Below, one piece after another: positions 4,784 to 8,495 of a DNA stretch of 8,495 nt. Each line of letters opens with the position of its first letter. The first letter of the stretch is position 1. The notes under the pieces are model-generated. The model worked only from the letters and a program-made list of their open reading frames with translations. It did no database searches and was not told the origin of the DNA. The DNA lies in the NCBI GenBank assembly GCA_013331265.1, contig DUGS01000099.1, positions 9,936-18,430 on the forward strand, in the 5' to 3' direction. This stretch comes from Methanosarcina sp. (GTDB lineage Archaea; Halobacteriota; Methanosarcinia; Methanosarcinales; Methanosarcinaceae). Made by a program: the position numbers and the translations under genes.

Positions 4784-5166
4784 GAAAACAATATTCAGGA
4801 GTTATTTTTCCGTTTTTCGTAACTAAGGCTTTAATGCCTCAGGCTTTGTTCTATACTTCGATTCTTCGATTTTTTTATATCCGAGCGGTTATTTATATTC
4901 GGAGCATTCAATCCTATCTAATTCAAATCCATCTTACATTCTGTTATACCTTCATACCTTTTCAAGCATCAAAAACTAAAAGGCTTATTAAATAAAGATG
5001 GCTTCTAATACAGGATAAAATAAATGCAAAAAAGACCACCTTCTTATAAAGGTAAAAATAAAAGCCAGAAAAAGCAACCTTGCACAGACTGATAAACTAA
5101 ATCTAAGCGAACTGAATTTGAACTATCTTTTTATCCATCCTCAAAATTAAGCAGGACGATTCTCAT
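4784..5166. other. 383-bp intergenic region upstream of ffh
   Basis: After the tRNA terminator this AT-rich stretch holds a perfect 8-bp tandem repeat CTTCGATT (4856-4871). TATA-like sequences occur near 4874-4880, 4889-4898, 5043-5049 and 5127-5133. I cannot decide which is the ffh promoter. A tiny open frame at 5024-5092 is discussed as a finding. AGGA at 5153-5156 is the likely ffh ribosome binding site. No structured RNA is evident. Confidence 0.45.
4803..4817 (+). terminator. T-rich terminator after the tRNA pair
   Basis: Two T5 tracts (near 4805-4809 and 4813-4817) follow the second tRNA by about 20-30 bases. Oligo-T tracts are typical archaeal terminators for tRNA genes. A small AGGC/GCCT hairpin lies slightly downstream, near 4826-4839. 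Confidence 0.5.
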
Positions 5167-6498
5167 ATGGTAATGGAAAAACTGGGAGACTCCTTACAGG
5201 GAGCACTCAAGAAGCTGATCGGCGCAGGGAGAATTGATGAGCGCACGGTCAACGAAGTAGTAAAGGATATTCAGCGCGCTCTGCTCCAGGCCGACGTTAA
5301 CGTAAAACTTGTCATGGGGATGTCACAGAGAATCAAAGAGCGTGCAATGAAAGAAGATCCTCCTGCGGGTATGAATCCAAGGGAGCACGTAATCCGCATC
5401 GTATATCAGGAATTAATGGAAATCATTGGGAAAGGAGCCGACATCCAGCTCAAACCCCAGACAATCATGATGGTAGGGCTGCAGGGAAGCGGAAAAACCA
5501 CAAGTGCTGCAAAACTTGCCCGCTATTTCCAGAGAAAAGGGCTCAAAGCAGGTGTTGTTGCCGCAGATACCTTCCGTCCCGGAGCATACCACCAGCTCAA
5601 GACTCTCTCTGAAAAACTCAATGTGGGTTTTTACGGAGAAGAAGGAAATCCAGATGCTGTTGAGATTACAAAACACGGGCTTAAAGCGCTTGAAAAATAC
5701 GATATAAAAATAGTGGACACTGCAGGCAGGCACGCCCTTGAATCTGACCTGATAGAAGAAATGGAGAGAATCCATGCTATTGCAAAACCTGACCACAAGT
5801 TTATGGTCCTGGATGCAGGTATAGGACAGCAGGCAAGCCAGCAGGCTCATGCTTTCAATAATTCTGTAGGGATCACAGGCGTTATTATCACAAAGCTGGA
5901 CGGGACAGCAAAAGGTGGTGGAGCGCTCTCAGCCGTTTCCGAAACAAAGGCTCCGATTGCTTTTATCGGAGTTGGAGAGACCCCGGAAGACTTTGAGAAG
6001 TTCGAAGCCGACAGGTTCATCTCAAGGCTGCTCGGAATGGGAGACCTCAAGAGCCTTATGGAAAAGGCAGAGGAAAGCCTGAGCGAAGAAGACATCAATG
6101 TTGATGCCCTTATGCAGGGACGTTTTACCCTGAAAGACATGTACAAGCAGCTCGAAGCAATGAATAAAATGGGCCCCCTAAAGCAGATTATGTCAATGCT
6201 CCCGATGGGCATGGGAGGACTGGGAGGCATGAAACTATCAGACGAAATGTTCCAGGCCACCAGTGACAAAATGAAAAGCTATAGGGTTATCATGGACTCA
6301 ATGACAGAAGAAGAAATGACAGACCCCAAACTCATAGGCGCCTCGCGGATTAAAAGGATCTCAAGAGGCTCAGGCTGCAGCCCTGAAGATGTGAGGGAGC
6401 TTCTGAAGTACCACAAAACCATGCAGACGGCTTTGAAAGGTTTTAGAGGCGGAAAATTCAATATACAGAAAATGATGAAGAAAAAACTCGGGATGTAA
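5167..6498 (+). CDS. ffh: signal recognition particle GTPase SRP54
   Basis: Encodes 443 residues, normal for archaeal SRP54. The helical N domain (about 1-90) is followed by the G domain: GLQGSGKTT (104-112, P-loop), DTFRPGA (134-140), DTAGRH (184-189), TKLDGTAKGGGALSA (242-256) and GVGE (268-271). The methionine-rich M domain (about 310-443) includes the SRP RNA-binding stretch SRIKRISRGSG (393-403) and a Met/Gly-rich segment (MSMLPMGMGGLGGM) that forms the signal-sequence groove. With SRP19 and 7S RNA it binds signal peptides emerging from the ribosome and, through GTP hydrolysis with FtsY, delivers ribosomes to the translocon. I chose ATG 5167, about 10 bases after AGGA; ATG 5173 is a possible alternative, two residues shorter. 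It stands alone, convergent with guaAa; SRP19 and the 7S RNA are not in the window. All key motifs are intact. Confidence 0.98.
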   Translation: MVMEKLGDSLQGALKKLIGAGRIDERTVNEVVKDIQRALLQADVNVKLVMGMSQRIKERAMKEDPPAGMNPREHVIRIVYQELMEIIGKGADIQLKPQTIMMVGLQGSGKTTSAAKLARYFQRKGLKAGVVAADTFRPGAYHQLKTLSEKLNVGFYGEEGNPDAVEITKHGLKALEKYDIKIVDTAGRHALESDLIEEMERIHAIAKPDHKFMVLDAGIGQQASQQAHAFNNSVGITGVIITKLDGTAKGGGALSAVSETKAPIAFIGVGETPEDFEKFEADRFISRLLGMGDLKSLMEKAEESLSEEDINVDALMQGRFTLKDMYKQLEAMNKMGPLKQIMSMLPMGMGGLGGMKLSDEMFQATSDKMKSYRVIMDSMTEEEMTDPKLIGASRIKRISRGSGCSPEDVRELLKYHKTMQTALKGFRGGKFNIQKMMKKKLGM

Positions 6499-6517
6499 TA
6501 ATTCCGAGCCCTTTTTT
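6487..6517 (+). terminator. hairpin and T6 terminator overlapping the ffh stop codon
   Basis: CTCGGGA (6487-6493) pairs with TTCCGAG (6502-6508), seven pairs including one G-U, with an eight-base loop that contains the TAA stop codon. CCC and six Ts follow (6512-6517). This looks like a bacterial-style intrinsic terminator, placed so that the last codons of ffh form the left arm. Confidence 0.65.
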
Positions 6518-6589
6518 AGTTTATAACTTAATAACTGATCTTATTTTTGATTCATTAGCTAATCTTTAAAGAACCAGTACTCATTAAGG

Positions 6590-7159
6590 TCAATACCGAT
6601 CACAAACTTCAAAGAAATTCGTCAGCAACTCTTCTCCATGTTCGGTGTGCGAAACCTCAGGATGCCATTGAACGCCATAAATCGGTTTTGTGGGATGGCG
6701 CATGGCTTCAATTTCGCAGATGTCCGAGCGGGCGAGATGGATAAACCCTTCTGGAAGAACAGCCACTTCATCAGCATGAGAAGCCCACACGGTTGTTTTT
6801 GGGCCAAGCCCTCTAAGTATATCGTCCTCTTCAAGAACCTCTATTTCAATCTCGGCATATCCTCCTCTTTTGCCTGCATGGACATGACCCCCATAAGCAA
6901 GGGCAATTGCCTGGTGCCCGAGGCAAATTCCAAGGATAGGGATATCGATTTCCCGCACATAGTCAAAGCAAAGACCTGCCCTTTCCATTTCCGGTCCTCC
7001 GCTCAGGATCAGCCCGTCAGGATCTTCTGCCAGAATATCCTCTATAGGAGTTACATTGGGAATGATTTTTGTATCCATGTCAAGGTCCCGGACAGCCCTG
7101 TGAATAAGGTGGCAAAACTGCCCGTAGTTGTTCACAACAAGGATTTTTAGTTCTCTCAT
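6590..7159 (-). CDS. guaAa: GMP synthase, glutamine amidotransferase subunit
   Basis: Encodes 189 residues, the usual length of the separate archaeal GATase subunit. It is a class I amidotransferase: LILSGGPEMERAG (50-62) is the oxyanion-side loop, GICLGHQAIA (77-86) contains the nucleophile Cys79, and GVQWHPEVSHTEHGEELLTNF (162-182) supplies His166 and Glu168 of the triad. It hydrolyses glutamine and passes ammonia to the ATP-pyrophosphatase subunit GuaAb, which converts XMP to GMP in the cytosol; that partner is not in the window. In bacteria both parts are fused, so the split form supports an archaeal origin. The ATG is preceded by GGAAGG four bases upstream. The gene converges on ffh and diverges from AroA'. 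A TATA-like TTTATATTTATAAA lies only about 20-30 bases upstream of the start codon; if used, the leader would be nearly absent. Confidence 0.95.
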   Translation of the reverse strand: MRELKILVVNNYGQFCHLIHRAVRDLDMDTKIIPNVTPIEDILAEDPDGLILSGGPEMERAGLCFDYVREIDIPILGICLGHQAIALAYGGHVHAGKRGGYAEIEIEVLEEDDILRGLGPKTTVWASHADEVAVLPEGFIHLARSDICEIEAMRHPTKPIYGVQWHPEVSHTEHGEELLTNFFEVCDRY

Positions 7160-7422
7160 AGTTCCTTCCGCTCCTGTTTATAAATATAAAATGGTTCTTA
7201 CGCTCTGAGCTTATTCTATTAGCCCATGTTATCCTATTTTAATTCTTGTATCTTCCTGGCTTTGCTTCAACGCTTTTTTACTCTCCATGCCTGGTTTTTA
7301 GACTCATACAATTATATCTAAAGGAAGAGGTTTCGAGGAAGTAATGAGAGGAATTAAAACAGACATAATCACCTGATAATAAACTATCAAATAAGAGAAA
7401 ACTTTAATAACTGAACATTGTA

Positions 7423-7436
7423 GTACATCGATGTAC
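7423..7436. repeat. perfect 14-bp palindrome
   Basis: GTACATCGATGTAC is fully self-complementary and lies about 185-198 bases upstream of AroA' and 265-278 upstream of guaAa. It has the form of a site for a dimeric regulator. It includes TGTACA (7432-7437), the core of the TRP box known from TrpY of Methanothermobacter, but that hexamer also appears by chance elsewhere in the window. Confidence 0.6.
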
Positions 7437-7510
7437 AGATCAGCTCAATATATACATTCTAAATTCAAAACAACTTAAAACTGAATCAGAAACAGAGCTT
7501 GAATAAGTTT

Positions 7511-7559
7511 AAATATAAGTTGTGTGTTAGTATGTCACACACTAACACGCTATAAAAAG
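7511..7559 (+). promoter_or_regulatory. AroA' promoter region with inverted-repeat operator
   Basis: GTGTTAGT (7524-7531) and ACTAACAC (7541-7548) form a perfect 8-bp inverted repeat with a nine-base spacer. It lies just after one TATA-like element (AAATATAAG) and just before another (CTATAAAAAG). Whichever promoter is used, a protein bound here would overlap the start site or the BRE/TATA region, so control of AroA' at this site is likely. The regulator is unknown. Confidence 0.55.
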
Positions 7560-7608
7560 AAGGACAACACTACTGAAATTATAGATAAAGTTAACTGGTT
7601 TAGAACTT

Positions 7609-7614
7609 AGGGGA
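7609..7614 (+). promoter_or_regulatory. ribosome binding site of AroA'
   Basis: AGGGGA lies six bases before the ATG at 7621 and supports that start. Confidence 0.6.
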
Positions 7615-7620
7615 ATCAAG

Positions 7621-8466
7621 ATGTCAGAAATTGGCAAAAAAATACGCATAGAAAGGCTGATGAATCGGGAGAGCAGAAACATGGTCATTATTCCGATGGA
7701 CCATGGAATCTCCGACGGACCTATTGAAGGGCTTATTAACATTACCGATACAGTTAATAAGGTTGCCGAAGGAGGAGCAAATGCAGTCCTCATGCAAAAA
7801 GGCATGGTCAGGTACGGGCACAGAGGCTACGGCCACGACATCGGGCTTGTTGTGCATATCAGTGCCTCTTCTGTTCTGAGCCCCGACCCCAATGCCAAAG
7901 TGCAGGTCTGTACCGTTGAAGAAGTAATTAAGATGGGAGCTGACGCAGTTTCCATGCATATCAACATAGGATCGAATACGGAAGCCGACCAGCTCGAAAA
8001 GCTCGGGATAATATCAAGGGACTGTACGGAATGGGGCATGCCTCTTCTTGCCATGATGTACCCCAGAGGCAAAAAGATCACAAATCCCCATGACCCTGTA
8101 AACGTGGCACATGCCGCCAGGATTGGAGCCGAACTGGGGGCTGATGTTGTGAAAACCGTATACACCGGAGATCCGGACAGTTTCAGAGATGTGGTAAAAG
8201 GCTGTCCTGTACCTGTAGTGATTGCAGGTGGACCGAAAACCTCATCCGACCGGGAACTTCTTGAAATGATTGACGGGGCAATGGAAGCCGGAGCAAGAGG
8301 GGCTGCAATAGGAAGAAATGTCTTCCAGCACAGGGACCCTGTCAGGTTGACCAGGGCTATCTGTGAAATCGTGCACCACAGAAGACCTGTAGAAGAAGCT
8401 CTGGAACAGCTAAAGTTAGAGAGTCCTGAGAAAAAGGTTAAGAAGCAAAAATCAAGCCCGAAGTGA
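7621..8466 (+). CDS. aroA': 2-amino-3,7-dideoxy-D-threo-hept-6-ulosonate synthase (AroA')
   Basis: Encodes 281 residues of the class I DhnA-type aldolase barrel. The family member MJ0400 makes the seven-carbon precursor of 3-dehydroquinate from aspartate semialdehyde and a 6-deoxy-5-ketofructose phosphate, replacing DAHP synthase in many archaea. Asp27 (in PMDHG), Tyr147 (in MYPRG) and the Schiff-base Lys178 (in VVKTVYTGD) align, with a constant offset of six, to the Asp33, Tyr153 and Lys184 I remember for MJ0400. The phosphate-binding segments IAGGPKTSS (201-209) and GAAIGRNVF (227-235) are intact. The last 14 residues are Lys/Ser-rich and beyond the barrel. Older annotations may say fructose-bisphosphate aldolase; the full triad and the promoter-linked downstream gene favour aromatic synthesis, but a true aldolase cannot be excluded from sequence alone. 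The ATG follows AGGGGA. Confidence 0.9.
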   Translation: MSEIGKKIRIERLMNRESRNMVIIPMDHGISDGPIEGLINITDTVNKVAEGGANAVLMQKGMVRYGHRGYGHDIGLVVHISASSVLSPDPNAKVQVCTVEEVIKMGADAVSMHINIGSNTEADQLEKLGIISRDCTEWGMPLLAMMYPRGKKITNPHDPVNVAHAARIGAELGADVVKTVYTGDPDSFRDVVKGCPVPVVIAGGPKTSSDRELLEMIDGAMEAGARGAAIGRNVFQHRDPVRLTRAICEIVHHRRPVEEALEQLKLESPEKKVKKQKSSPK

Positions 8467-8480
8467 AAAAACCACAAAAA

Positions 8481-8495
8481 AGGATTCCGGAGTAA
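8481..8495 (+). promoter_or_regulatory. ribosome binding site of a gene beyond the right edge
   Basis: After the AroA' stop codon only about 29 bases remain, ending in CCGGAGTAA. GGAG at 8489-8492 is well placed for a start codon a few bases outside the window. By family context the next gene is likely 3-dehydroquinate synthase II (aroB'), co-transcribed with AroA'; this is inference. Confidence 0.45.

Larger units (their letters stand above)
7160..7620. other. 461-bp divergent intergenic region
   Basis: The region separates guaAa from AroA'. It contains TATA-like stretches for guaAa at 7178-7191 (minus), a perfect 14-bp palindrome at 7423-7436, and three plus-strand TATA-like elements: AATATATAC (7447-7455), AAATATAAG (7511-7519) and CTATAAAAAG (7550-7559). 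An inverted repeat lies between the last two. A 10-codon open frame at 7344-7376 behind GAGG is noted but not called. Confidence 0.5.

Noticed and set aside
5413..6269. Long minus-strand open frames opposite ffh
   Set aside because: These are antisense shadows of SRP54, without ribosome binding sites or domains.
7344..7376. 10-codon open frame (MRGIKTDIIT) behind GAGG in the guaAa-AroA' spacer
   Set aside because: Too short to support; encodes no run of aromatic residues as an attenuator leader for this pathway would, and lies far from AroA'.
7827..8477. Long minus-strand open frame of 216 codons opposite AroA'
   Set aside because: It is a Ser/Thr/Pro-rich shadow of AroA' codon usage; the plus-strand protein is fully recognisable.

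Overview
The window looks like chromosomal DNA of a methanogenic archaeon, most likely Methanosarcina or a close relative. The evidence is an archaeal SRP54, a stand-alone GMP synthase amidotransferase subunit, the archaeal first-step enzyme of the alternative shikimate route (AroA'), a winged-helix/FilR1-type regulator of the kind multiplied in Methanosarcina, tRNA genes without encoded CCA, TATA-box promoters, and long AT-rich spacers between modest-GC genes. The genus is inferred from family knowledge; no database search was run.

Layout from left to right. A zinc-ribbon protein (OapC/COG3364 type) lies on the minus strand at 47-505. A purine-type phosphoribosyltransferase lies on the minus strand at 915-1589, possibly starting at 1607. 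Divergent from it is a winged-helix regulator at 2002-2784. A secreted lipoprotein with a chagasin-type (I42) cysteine-protease inhibitor domain is at 3137-3997. It converges on a small eight-cysteine protein on the minus strand at 4129-4347. Two identical initiator tRNA-Met genes follow at 4564-4638 and 4707-4781, then SRP54 (ffh) at 5167-6498. The GMP synthase glutamine amidotransferase subunit (guaAa) is on the minus strand at 6590-7159, converging on SRP54. AroA' is at 7621-8466, and the window closes on a ribosome binding site for a gene that starts just outside.

Most genes stand alone behind their own promoters, separated by 350-460 bp of AT-rich DNA. The only visible operon is AroA' plus the gene beyond the right edge, probably the next step of aromatic amino-acid synthesis. 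Translation and protein export are represented by the initiator tRNAs and SRP54, and purine metabolism by guaAa and the phosphoribosyltransferase; I see no evidence that they form one system.

No mobile element, CRISPR array, phage gene or obvious new multigene system is visible. The points worth attention are small-scale: paired palindromic repeats next to the promoter of the regulator gene, an AUA codon at the position where the phosphoribosyltransferase should start, the twin initiator tRNAs with a leader that can pair with the acceptor strand, a terminator hairpin overlapping the ffh stop codon, an inverted repeat in the AroA' promoter, the two-domain protease-inhibitor lipoprotein and the eight-cysteine miniprotein.
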